Shown here: positions 9,087-16,450 of the stretch, piece by piece | How positions within the stretch are numbered: the stretch's first letter is position 1 | Layout of the letters: each line of letters begins with the position of its first letter | NCBI GenBank assembly: GCA_022361195.1 | Contig: JAKSBJ010000220.1 | Location: 1 to 32,162 of the forward strand | Length of the DNA: 32,162 nucleotides | Direction: 5' to 3' | Origin: Flavobacteriales bacterium | GTDB lineage: Bacteria; Bacteroidota; Bacteroidia; Flavobacteriales_D; Crocinitomicaceae | Position numbers and translations under genes: made by a program | The notes under the pieces: model-generated | What the model was told of the DNA's origin: nothing | What the model saw: only the letters and a program-made list of their open reading frames with translations | Database searches by the model: none

Positions 9087-10952
9087 CTATTTCATCTGCT
9101 TGTCCCACCATGACTGGAATACCAAAAGTGCCCAAACTAAATAAATTTTATCACCAAAGCGTGGATTATTCCATGCTAGCTTTAATTCCTTAATAAATAA
9201 AGGATTGAATATTCCCTGATCTTTAATGTAAGCCTCCGAAAACCAATGTCTGGACAATTGTAATTCTATTTCATCATTTAACCATTCTTTAATAGGAATT
9301 TCAAATCCTTTTTTAGAACGATGAACTACTGAATGAGGTAAACGATTAGCAAAAGTGTCCCTTAGAATTCGTTTAGTCGATGACTTATTGATTTTATAGG
9401 AAGCAGGAAGCGAATTCACAAACTCAACCAATTCATGATCCAAAAAAGGCGTTCGGACCTCCAAAGCACTTGCCATGCTCATTAAATCAACTTTTTTAAG
9501 CATATCTCCCGCCAACACCAATCGCTGATCGGCTTCTAGCACATCGTTAAGGTCATAAAACTCTCCTGCATGTAAAAACGGATTTAAACCTTGATAAACC
9601 GGGTTTACCAATAGATTTTGACGATCCTCTTCCTCTATAAAGCAGCACCACTCCCAATACCTTAAAGCCGGATCCATTCGCAAACCGTCTCTGAATTTCT
9701 GAAGCTTTCTGTTAAAGTCTCCAAACTTATCTGATCGGCTCGAAGGAGCTATTCTAAACAATCCTGCTCCCGCTTTTATCATCCATTTTTTAAGGCCGTT
9801 CATGGATCGAATTTCATATTCGGCCCGGTGTTTTCGGTAACCCGCAAACAATTCATCCGCTCCATCCCCACTTAAACAAACCGTTAATCTTTGTGATGTC
9901 TTTTTAGCCAATAAAAACATGGCAAAAGCCGATGAATCAGCAAAAGGCTCACTCAAAGAATCCAAAAACTCATCAAAATTGTCTTTAAAATCCTGTTGAT
10001 TTAAACGAAAGGCATAATGTTTACTTCCTATCTTCTTTGCTACTTCCTCAGCATAAGAACTCTCATCAAAAAATTGACTTTCAAAACCAATTGAATAAGT
10101 TTCTAAATCGGACTTATGGTCCTTGGCCAGTGTTGCGATAATGGAAGAATCTAGTCCACCACTTAAAAAACTACCAATGGGTACATCTGAAACCAATCTC
10201 TTTTCAACAGATTGATTTAAAAGCTCATTAAGGCGCTTTTTACTTTCTTCATAATCGCTGACTTTTTGCTGATTTGGCTCCCAATAAACCTGCTGAATGG
10301 GGTGATTAAAGTTTCCATCTTTAATAAGCATATAACTTCCAGGAGTAAGTTCCTTGCAATTGGATAAAACTGTATTACCCAATGGAAAATAAGTCAATGA
10401 GAAATATTGATTCAAGGCCGAATCATTCAACGTTTTATCCACCTCAAAGCCAAAGATTGTTTTCAGTTCTGAAGCAAAAATGATTTTATCCTGATCTTGA
10501 TAGATCTGAAGTGGCTTTATCCCCATACGATCTCTCGCCAACAGCAACTCGTCTCTTTTTTGATCATAGAAGGCAAAAGCAAAAAAGCCGTTCAATTTAG
10601 ACAAAGCCTCTTTTCCTTCTCTTGCTAAAAGGTGAAACAAAACCTCGGTATCTGATTGGGTTTTAAAGCTTACCCCTTCTGCTAAAAGTTGAGATTTGAG
10701 TTCCTGATAATTATAGATTTCTCCGTTGAATACCAGACAGTAACGTTCATCCTCACTAACAAAAGGCTGATTTGCACCTTCGGTAGTATCAATGACCGCT
10801 AAGCGATTGTGCCCCATTCCAAGTCTGGAATACAATTTGTAGTCAGAATGGTCGGGACCACGGTGATTTTGGGCTTTTAAAGCCTCAGGAAGTTTCGCAA
10901 TTTCTGCTCTACCTGCATTATTTCCAGCCCATATGCCTAATATCCCACACAA
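9087..10952 (-). CDS. asnB: Asparagine synthase (glutamine-hydrolysing), AsnB family
   Basis: This enzyme amidates aspartate using glutamine and ATP, or in polysaccharide clusters may amidate a sugar acid or precursor. The start is a TTG at 10952, chosen because it puts the catalytic Cys at position 2 (MCGILGIW), which class II glutamine amidotransferases need. A longer reading frame open to 11006 would bury that Cys and is rejected. The N-terminal amidotransferase domain also shows NHRGPD, FNGEIYN and QSDTEVLF. The synthetase domain has the ATP pyrophosphatase loop SGGLDSS near residues 260-266. The length of 621 residues is normal. It opens the polysaccharide gene run, and AsnB homologues are frequent in such clusters, so a dedicated role in glycan modification is possible but unproven. 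Confidence 0.93.
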   Translation of the reverse strand: MCGILGIWAGNNAGRAEIAKLPEALKAQNHRGPDHSDYKLYSRLGMGHNRLAVIDTTEGANQPFVSEDERYCLVFNGEIYNYQELKSQLLAEGVSFKTQSDTEVLFHLLAREGKEALSKLNGFFAFAFYDQKRDELLLARDRMGIKPLQIYQDQDKIIFASELKTIFGFEVDKTLNDSALNQYFSLTYFPLGNTVLSNCKELTPGSYMLIKDGNFNHPIQQVYWEPNQQKVSDYEESKKRLNELLNQSVEKRLVSDVPIGSFLSGGLDSSIIATLAKDHKSDLETYSIGFESQFFDESSYAEEVAKKIGSKHYAFRLNQQDFKDNFDEFLDSLSEPFADSSAFAMFLLAKKTSQRLTVCLSGDGADELFAGYRKHRAEYEIRSMNGLKKWMIKAGAGLFRIAPSSRSDKFGDFNRKLQKFRDGLRMDPALRYWEWCCFIEEEDRQNLLVNPVYQGLNPFLHAGEFYDLNDVLEADQRLVLAGDMLKKVDLMSMASALEVRTPFLDHELVEFVNSLPASYKINKSSTKRILRDTFANRLPHSVVHRSKKGFEIPIKEWLNDEIELQLSRHWFSEAYIKDQGIFNPLFIKELKLAWNNPRFGDKIYLVWALLVFQSWWDKQMK

Positions 10953-10971
10953 AGTATATAATTTAGAGTTA

Positions 10972-10979
10972 CAAATATA
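10972..10979 (-). promoter_or_regulatory. Candidate -7 promoter element for asnB and the polysaccharide genes
   Basis: TATATTTG on the minus strand fits TAnnTTTG. It lies 19 bases before the asnB TTG start, giving a leader of roughly 10-15 nt. The nearest upstream TTG is about 25 bases away, slightly long for the -33 element. It sits in the 42-base gap between divergent asnB and dacB. Confidence 0.45.
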
Positions 10980-10994
10980 AAAGGAATAGAATCT

Positions 10995-12491
10995 GTGAGA
11001 ATTCAAGCGGTTTATTTATTCACCATAGCTTTGTTTATTCAATCTTTTGCTCAGGCTCAAGATACACCTCCGGTTAGGAAAGTTCCCGGAACGGCTGTAC
11101 AAAAACTGGCTAAAGAAATTAGTGGATACCAATCCCTTAAGCACTCTGCGTTTAGTTTTTATGTTAAAAATATGGGCAGTGGAAATGCTGTTGCCGATAT
11201 TAATTCGGAGATGAGCATTCCAAGTGCTTCTACCATGAAATTGGTGACAACAGCCACTGCAACCCAAGTTTTGGGAAGAGGTTATCGTTGGAAAACTCGT
11301 TTAGCTTATAGTGGCGAAATAGATTCAGCTTCCAACACCTTAAATGGTGACCTCTATATTATTGGAGGAGGTGATCCCACCTTGGGTTCGAGACATTATA
11401 ACAGAGAAGGACACGAACGTGATTTCCTGACAACATGGGCTGATACCATTGCCGCTTACGGAATCGACTCTATCAACGGAAGGGTGATTGCGGATGCCAG
11501 TATTTACCACTATGATGGAGTTCCATCAGGATGGCCATGGGGAGATATTGGGAATTATTATGGAGCGGGGCCATCTGGCCTGACGATTTTTGACAACATG
11601 TGTCGACTGCACTTTGAAACTGGAGAACAATCGGGTGACTCAACCATGCTTTTGTGCATCACTCCACATATTCCAGGACTTAGAGTTCAAAACTATGTTA
11701 CTTCTGCCAATTCGTCTAAGGACAATGCTTACGTTTATGGAGCTCCCTATTCCAAAGATTGGTTTGTAAGGGGGTCAATTCCCAAGAACAAAGACGACTT
11801 TCAGGTAAAAGCTAGTATTCCTGACCCAGAGTATATTGCTGCCATTGAATTAGACTATGCTCTGGAACAAAAAGGCGTTCATGTAGCCTATGCTCCAACC
11901 ACCTATCGTGAATTGAGTAAAAACATTCCGTTCAAAAGACCAGAAACAACAGAAATTTACGTTCACCGCTCCCCTACTTTGGCTTCTGTGATGAAATTTG
12001 TGAATCAAAAGAGTATTAACCTCTTTGCTGAACATATTCTTTGTCAAATTTCGGTTAAGCGTTCTGGTTATGGCAGTACCAGCAATGGTGCCCTAGTTTG
12101 TATGAATTATTGGAAGAACAAAATTGATGCTTCAGGTTTATTCATGACTGACGGTAGTGGTTTATCACGGTCCAATGCTGTTTCAGCTCATTTTTTAGTT
12201 GATTTACTGGTATTCATGAGTAACACCAAATCAGCAGATGGCTTTAAGGAATCCTTAGCCCTGGCTGGCAAAAGAGGAACTATGTCCGGAATTGGAAGAG
12301 GAACTGCAGCTGAAGGACGAGTTTTTGGTAAAAGTGGAACCATGACCCGAATGAAATCCTATGCAGGATATGTCGATACTAAAAATGGAAAAAGATTGGC
12401 TTATGCCATGATTATCAACAATTACAATTGCTCAACCTCTCAAGTAACAAAGTACTTTAAAGCCTTAATGGTAAAAATGGCCAATTACTAA
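10995..12491 (+). CDS. dacB: D-alanyl-D-alanine carboxypeptidase/endopeptidase, PBP4 (DacB) family
   Basis: This periplasmic peptidoglycan hydrolase of the S13 class C penicillin-binding proteins removes terminal D-Ala and can cut cross-links. A GTG start at 10995 gives a classical signal peptide that ends near residue 21 (Ala-Gln-Ala). The active-site SxxK motif is S79-T-M-K82. The SxN region appears as DGSGLSRSN, and the KTG box as KSG in the segment GKSGTMTRMKSYAGY. The length of 498 residues matches PBP4. It is divergent from asnB and its end overlaps the convergent alpha/beta hydrolase gene by 4 bases. No clear TAnnTTTG box was found upstream. Confidence 0.93.
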   Translation: MRIQAVYLFTIALFIQSFAQAQDTPPVRKVPGTAVQKLAKEISGYQSLKHSAFSFYVKNMGSGNAVADINSEMSIPSASTMKLVTTATATQVLGRGYRWKTRLAYSGEIDSASNTLNGDLYIIGGGDPTLGSRHYNREGHERDFLTTWADTIAAYGIDSINGRVIADASIYHYDGVPSGWPWGDIGNYYGAGPSGLTIFDNMCRLHFETGEQSGDSTMLLCITPHIPGLRVQNYVTSANSSKDNAYVYGAPYSKDWFVRGSIPKNKDDFQVKASIPDPEYIAAIELDYALEQKGVHVAYAPTTYRELSKNIPFKRPETTEIYVHRSPTLASVMKFVNQKSINLFAEHILCQISVKRSGYGSTSNGALVCMNYWKNKIDASGLFMTDGSGLSRSNAVSAHFLVDLLVFMSNTKSADGFKESLALAGKRGTMSGIGRGTAAEGRVFGKSGTMTRMKSYAGYVDTKNGKRLAYAMIINNYNCSTSQVTKYFKALMVKMANY

Positions 12492-13315
12492 GTAAAGAAT
12501 TCAATTGCTTTTTCAATCACTTTCTCCATATCATCAGGAATTTCGTTAGAATTCCAGGGTTGTTTGGTTCCAAAAGTATGTTCAGCTCCTTTTATCACAG
12601 ACAAGCGAGTATTTGTCCATTGCGCTAAACGCATTCCCTCCGAAATACTCACCGAGACATCCATATCTCCATGAATTTGTAGAAAAGGAATCTTCAATGA
12701 AGTTGCAGCTTTCTCAATATTCAATCGATCAACATTACGTTCAAAATCCTCATAAAAACTATAAAAATGAGGCATCATTTGATTCGTCCGGGCATTTTTC
12801 ACATGCTGTACTCCTGCAATTTTCCAATCGTCCAATAGATCTCCCTCGGGAAAACGACTTCCGATATCACTAATTCCAGCCAGAGAGATGATTTTAGCAA
12901 TTTTATCATTTTCAGCAGCTGCTAAAACAGAAACTCCCCCTCCTCTACTGTGTCCCAAAAGGTAAATTGGAATGGTCAATTCTAACTCCTGATGAATCAT
13001 TCGGTGCGTTTCCTGAATAATGGTGTGTAAATCATCTAACTCATACGAATAGCAATTCCGTCCAAAAGCATCTAAATCCGGGAAATCTATGGAGTTTCCA
13101 ACGGTTCCCCCATTATGACTCATGTTAAATTTTACAAAACCAAATCCAGCGTTTATAAAACGTTTTTGCACCAAATTCCATGCACCCCAATCTTTATAAC
13201 CTTTGTAGCCGTGAACAAAAATCACAACTGCTTTTGCACCTTCGGGAATCTGACAATCAAATAGTGATTTTCTTTTCTCACTTCCCTCATATACTTTATC
13301 CTTGAAATCAATCAT
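12488..13315 (-). CDS. Alpha/beta hydrolase (prolyl-oligopeptidase/dienelactone-like)
   Basis: This is a serine hydrolase of unknown substrate, probably an esterase or peptidase-like enzyme acting in the cytoplasm, since no signal peptide is seen. The oxyanion-hole region is VIFVHGYKGYKDWG. The nucleophile elbow is GHSRGG with Ser123. The acid is in HGDMDVSV near residue 218 and the catalytic His is in GAEHTFG near 245, so the triad is complete. The length is 275 residues. The ATG at 13315 lies inside the promoter region of the divergent lipoprotein gene, so the two 5' ends are very close and may affect each other's transcription. The family call is firm; the function is not. Confidence 0.85.
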   Translation of the reverse strand: MIDFKDKVYEGSEKRKSLFDCQIPEGAKAVVIFVHGYKGYKDWGAWNLVQKRFINAGFGFVKFNMSHNGGTVGNSIDFPDLDAFGRNCYSYELDDLHTIIQETHRMIHQELELTIPIYLLGHSRGGGVSVLAAAENDKIAKIISLAGISDIGSRFPEGDLLDDWKIAGVQHVKNARTNQMMPHFYSFYEDFERNVDRLNIEKAATSLKIPFLQIHGDMDVSVSISEGMRLAQWTNTRLSVIKGAEHTFGTKQPWNSNEIPDDMEKVIEKAIEFFT

Positions 13316-13329
13316 AAATCATATCTTTG
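13302..13329 (+). promoter_or_regulatory. Promoter of the lipoprotein-epimerase-aroF-HAD-miaA operon
   Basis: TTG at 13302-13304, a 17-base spacer and TATCTTTG at 13322-13329 fit the Bacteroidota -33/-7 pattern (TTG, TAnnTTTG) exactly. Transcription would start near 13335, leaving about 24 nt before the TTG start of the lipoprotein gene at 13359. The -33 TTG is in frame with that gene and could be mistaken for its start codon. The -33 element also lies within the first codons of the divergent hydrolase gene. Confidence 0.7.
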
Positions 13330-13358
13330 CCAACGGTCAATTAATTATAGAATTTGCC

Positions 13359-13733
13359 TTGAAATTTTCGACTTTTATTTTACTTAGCCTGTTATTCATC
13401 TCCTGCCAAACCAGTTTTGGAGATAAATATACGATAGAAAATTTCGAGATCTTCTATGGTGAAGGAGTTGATCGCGAATACGTGCGAAAAACAGGAATTT
13501 ATTTTCGGGATCACGGTTTATTGCAAGATCACAAACATTCCGCCCAATTACTCTACGATCCGTCAAAGGCGGGATATGAACTTAGATTGGTGTTAAATCC
13601 TGAGTATGAAAGTTTACCTGGAGAAATGATCAAAGATCTTCTTTTACTTGAAGAAGACATGAAGCATGCTATATTTGGAGACCTGAATTTTATTCTGGTG
13701 GTTTGTGACAAAAATTTTAACCCCATAAAGTAG
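13359..13733 (+). CDS. Small lipoprotein of unknown function
   Basis: I do not recognise the family. The TTG start at 13359 is preferred over the upstream in-frame TTG at 13302. It gives a textbook lipoprotein signal (MKFSTFILLSLLFISC, lipidated Cys16) and lies just after a good promoter, whereas the upstream codon is the promoter's -33 element. The 124-residue product is small and mixed alpha/beta in character, with no membrane segment after the signal, so it should be anchored at the cell envelope facing the periplasm or outside. It is the first gene of the operon and ends 4 bases before the epimerase-CBS gene. Its association with cytoplasmic sugar-phosphate enzymes is unexplained. Confidence 0.75.
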   Translation: MKFSTFILLSLLFISCQTSFGDKYTIENFEIFYGEGVDREYVRKTGIYFRDHGLLQDHKHSAQLLYDPSKAGYELRLVLNPEYESLPGEMIKDLLLLEEDMKHAIFGDLNFILVVCDKNFNPIK

Positions 13734-13737
13734 ACAT

Positions 13738-14748
13738 TTGAAAATTTCAGCTTCCATATATTCAGACAAGGGAAATGACATCCAGCAAACCATTCAAAAT
13801 TTGAATGATTCACATGTTGATATGATTCATGTTGATTGCAAGGATGATTTGAACGTATTTGCAGACATTGAAAAAATTCAAGCTTCATCGGTCATTCCAA
13901 TCGATTTGCACATCATCACAGAAAAGCCTCAGCGTTTTTATTCAGCCCTGGAAAATTTTGACATTGAATATGTTACCTTCCAATACGAGGATTTAGAAGA
14001 TAAAACACTTGACATTCCCAAAGAGTTTATGGGACAGCTAGGCTTAGCAATTACCTCTGGAACCGACATTGGTGTTTTTGAAGCCTACAAAGAGGATTTT
14101 GATTTCATTTTATTCATGGCCACAATTCCGGGAGAAAGTGGTGGTAAATTTGATAAATCCAACTTTCGACGCATTCGGGAATTTCAAAAACGTTATCCCA
14201 ACAAAAGAGTGCATGTGGACGGAGGTGTAAATGCAGAAGTGTCTTTCATTTTACGAAACATGGGAGTTTTTGCTTCTGTTTCGGGATCCTATTTATTCAA
14301 TTCAGCCAACATCAACACGGCGCTATTGAACTTAAAACTCAACGAAATTGAATCGCATTTTTTGGTGAAAGATTTTATGCGAGATTTGAATGAATCTCCA
14401 CATCAATACGCCAATAACCTGGGACTTAACCGAATTTTAGAAGTTATGAATGATGGTAAATTAGGTTTTACCATGATTTTAGAAGAAGACGGAACCTTTT
14501 CGGGTATTATTGGTAACGCTGACTTGAGAAAAGGTTTACTCAACCATATGGATGATTTAAACGATGTTAAAGTTGAAGAAATCATCAACCGCTCCCCTAT
14601 TACCATTCGGGATGATTATACCGTTTATCAATTGTTGAGATTCATCAAAAAACAATCCAGTCCAATTGTTTATTTACCTGTCGTTAACAGTGAAGGAAAG
14701 GCAGTTGGAACTATTAATTTTATTAACTTAATCAAAGGAGAATTATGA
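13738..14748 (+). CDS. Ribulose-phosphate 3-epimerase-like domain fused to a CBS pair
   Basis: Residues 1 to about 205 follow ribulose-5-phosphate 3-epimerase (TIM barrel): SASIYS (SPSILS in the family), MIHVD, IDLHII, FMATIPGESGGKF (the phosphate-side NPGFGGQ loop) and VHVDGG. The four metal ligands, His31, Asp33, His58 and Asp161, are all present, so an active epimerase of Ru5P/Xu5P or a related sugar phosphate is plausible. Residues about 210-336 form two CBS repeats (ILEVMNDGKLGFTMILEEDG, then ITIRDDYTVYQLLRFI), which in other enzymes bind adenine nucleotides. The fusion is not the usual RPE layout (about 220 residues). A CBS tail on a sugar-phosphate isomerase is instead known from KdsD. 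The start is TTG at 13738, because an in-frame stop lies at 13726 and the next Met is residue 29. Its stop overlaps the aroF ATG by 4 bases. Confidence 0.8.
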   Translation: MKISASIYSDKGNDIQQTIQNLNDSHVDMIHVDCKDDLNVFADIEKIQASSVIPIDLHIITEKPQRFYSALENFDIEYVTFQYEDLEDKTLDIPKEFMGQLGLAITSGTDIGVFEAYKEDFDFILFMATIPGESGGKFDKSNFRRIREFQKRYPNKRVHVDGGVNAEVSFILRNMGVFASVSGSYLFNSANINTALLNLKLNEIESHFLVKDFMRDLNESPHQYANNLGLNRILEVMNDGKLGFTMILEEDGTFSGIIGNADLRKGLLNHMDDLNDVKVEEIINRSPITIRDDYTVYQLLRFIKKQSSPIVYLPVVNSEGKAVGTINFINLIKGEL

Positions 14749-15743
14749 TCGTACACTTCGCCAAAGAAATTGGTGCAGAACGAGCAGACAGCATTGCAAA
14801 AGATATCAATGCTTTTCTAATCGAAAACGAAACAGATTATATTTTAATTAGTTCGTCATCTGTCAAAGCATTATCAGATGAATATTCGCAGCTAGCCAAA
14901 GAAGTTCATGTCTTTGATAATGACATGCAATTGTCTTCAAGAAAGTACCGTAAACAAACCAAAGAGGTGAAAATTGGAGATGTTACCATTGGTGGTGATA
15001 CCGGTAATTGCATCTTAATTGGAGGACCATGTTCGGTAGAATCTGAAGATCAAATTCAAGAATCTTCGGCTTTATTAAAAGAGATGGGATTGACAACTTT
15101 ACGAGGCGGTTGCTACAAACCTCGAACTTCTCCTTACAGCTTTCAAGGACTGGGATTAGAAGGTTTAAAGTTGCTCAAAAAAATGAAGGAGCAGCACGGA
15201 CTTAACATCATTACAGAGGTAAGAGATGCAACTCATGTGGCAGATGTAATTGAATACTCTGATGTGATCCAGATTGGAGCTAAATCGATGTATGATCACG
15301 GAATTTTAAAGGCTTGTGCCAAAACTCAAAAGCCGGTTTTAATTAAGCGTGGATTTGGAACTACTTTGCAAGAGTTTGTTCAATGCGCTGAGTTTATTTT
15401 ATCAGGTGGAAATCCGAATGTAATTTTGTGTGAACGTGGATTGAGAACTTTTGAAACCAAAACTCGTTTTACACTAGATCTTTGTGGTGTTTCGTATTTG
15501 AAAGAACATACCAATCTACCTATTATCTTGGATCCTTCACATGCCATGGGACACGCTTATGGAGTTCCTGATTTGAGCAGAGCTTGTGTTGCAATGGGAA
15601 TTGACGGATTGTTAATTGAGGTTCACCCCGATCCTTCAGTTGCAAAATCAGATGCTTCTCAGCAATTGAATCATGATCAATTTAAGGCCTTGGCTAAAAC
15701 ACTTGATCCAGTTGCAAAAGCAGTTGGTTATCAAATGGTTTAA
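14745..15743 (+). CDS. aroF: 3-deoxy-7-phosphoheptulonate (DAHP) synthase, type I-beta
   Basis: This enzyme condenses phosphoenolpyruvate and erythrose-4-phosphate to DAHP, the first step of the shikimate pathway. The 332 residues follow the Thermotoga-type enzyme: an N-terminal ferredoxin-like domain (about 1-75, feedback regulation in homologues) and a TIM barrel. The metal ligands are Cys96 (GPCSVE), His266 (DPSHAMG), Glu292 (IEVHP) and Asp303, each offset by 6 from the Thermotoga positions as I recall them. KPRTS at 125-129 marks a DAHP synthase; KDO8P synthases have a KANRSS-type motif instead. No chorismate mutase domain is fused, unlike many Bacteroidota DAHP synthases. The gene is coupled by ATGA to the epimerase-CBS gene and lies 41 bases before the HAD gene. 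Confidence 0.93.
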   Translation: MIVHFAKEIGAERADSIAKDINAFLIENETDYILISSSSVKALSDEYSQLAKEVHVFDNDMQLSSRKYRKQTKEVKIGDVTIGGDTGNCILIGGPCSVESEDQIQESSALLKEMGLTTLRGGCYKPRTSPYSFQGLGLEGLKLLKKMKEQHGLNIITEVRDATHVADVIEYSDVIQIGAKSMYDHGILKACAKTQKPVLIKRGFGTTLQEFVQCAEFILSGGNPNVILCERGLRTFETKTRFTLDLCGVSYLKEHTNLPIILDPSHAMGHAYGVPDLSRACVAMGIDGLLIEVHPDPSVAKSDASQQLNHDQFKALAKTLDPVAKAVGYQMV

Positions 15744-15784
15744 ATTGACAGGATTTTAGTATTTTGTAACAAACACTTGCGGTT

Positions 15785-16450
15785 ATGAACATCTACAATG
15801 AAAATCTGCTTTACCTTTTAGACCAGCGAAAAATCTCCATTACAGAGTTTGAGAACATCATTTATATCCCAAAGGTCAGAATCCTTGATCCTACCCCTGA
15901 TGAACTGATTCGTATCTCAGATTATTTCAACATCTCCTTGGATGTACTACTCCGTAAAAAGATTAAGCGTCAATCGGAGGTTAAGGCTATTGATGTTCAG
16001 TTGGTGATTTTAGATATTGATGGTACCATGACCGATGGGGGTATGTACTTTACGGAGAATGGTGATCAAATCAAAAAATACAATACCAAGGATGGTTTAG
16101 CAATCATCTCTAAAGTAAGAACCGGATTAACCTTTGGCATTATCTCTCATGGTAGAAAGGAAAACATGATTCGGAATAGAGCTGCTTTATTGGAGATTGA
16201 TCGAATTTATGTGGGAACCGAACCTAAGATGGATATCTTAAGTAGTTGGTGCTCTGAATTGGGAATTGGCTTGGAAAATGTCGCTTTTATCGGAGATGAT
16301 ATTAACGACCTTCCCGTTTTAGAGAAAGTAGGAGTTTCAGCTTGTCCAAATGATGCTTCAGAAGCCGTTAAGAAAGTCTCTGATATTATTTTAACCAAAG
16401 GAGGAGGAAAAGGCTGCATTAGAGAATTCATTGATGACTGGCTCAACTAA
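15785..16450 (+). CDS. KdsC-like HAD phosphatase with HTH-like N-terminal extension
   Basis: Residues about 70-221 match KdsC-type (C0 class) HAD phosphatases: nucleophile motif LDIDGTMTDGG (Asp77, Asp79), FGIISHGRKENMI (motif II region), GDDINDLPVLEKVG (Asp171, Asp172) and the C-terminal GGGKGCIREFID, which parallels the KdsC tail. KdsC dephosphorylates KDO-8-phosphate, and relatives act on acylneuraminate 9-phosphates. The first 62 residues are extra. They resemble an XRE/Cro-type helix-turn-helix (LLYLLDQRKISITEFENII, then PTPDELIRISDYFNISLDVLL), although the recognition-helix region looks degenerate. Next to a DAHP synthase the substrate may be a 3-deoxy-ulosonate phosphate, which is inference. 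It overlaps miaA by 17 bases. Confidence 0.82.
   Translation: MNIYNENLLYLLDQRKISITEFENIIYIPKVRILDPTPDELIRISDYFNISLDVLLRKKIKRQSEVKAIDVQLVILDIDGTMTDGGMYFTENGDQIKKYNTKDGLAIISKVRTGLTFGIISHGRKENMIRNRAALLEIDRIYVGTEPKMDILSSWCSELGIGLENVAFIGDDINDLPVLEKVGVSACPNDASEAVKKVSDIILTKGGGKGCIREFIDDWLN

Noticed and set aside
10953..11006. An N-terminal extension of asnB to 11006
   Set aside because: It would place the catalytic Cys internally; class II amidotransferases need it at position 2, and the extension crosses a promoter box.
14745..15743. Reading this gene as KDO8P synthase (KdsA), which would complete a standard KDO pathway
   Set aside because: It has the DAHP-specific KPRTS motif, an N-terminal ferredoxin-like domain and close agreement with Thermotoga-type DAHP synthase.
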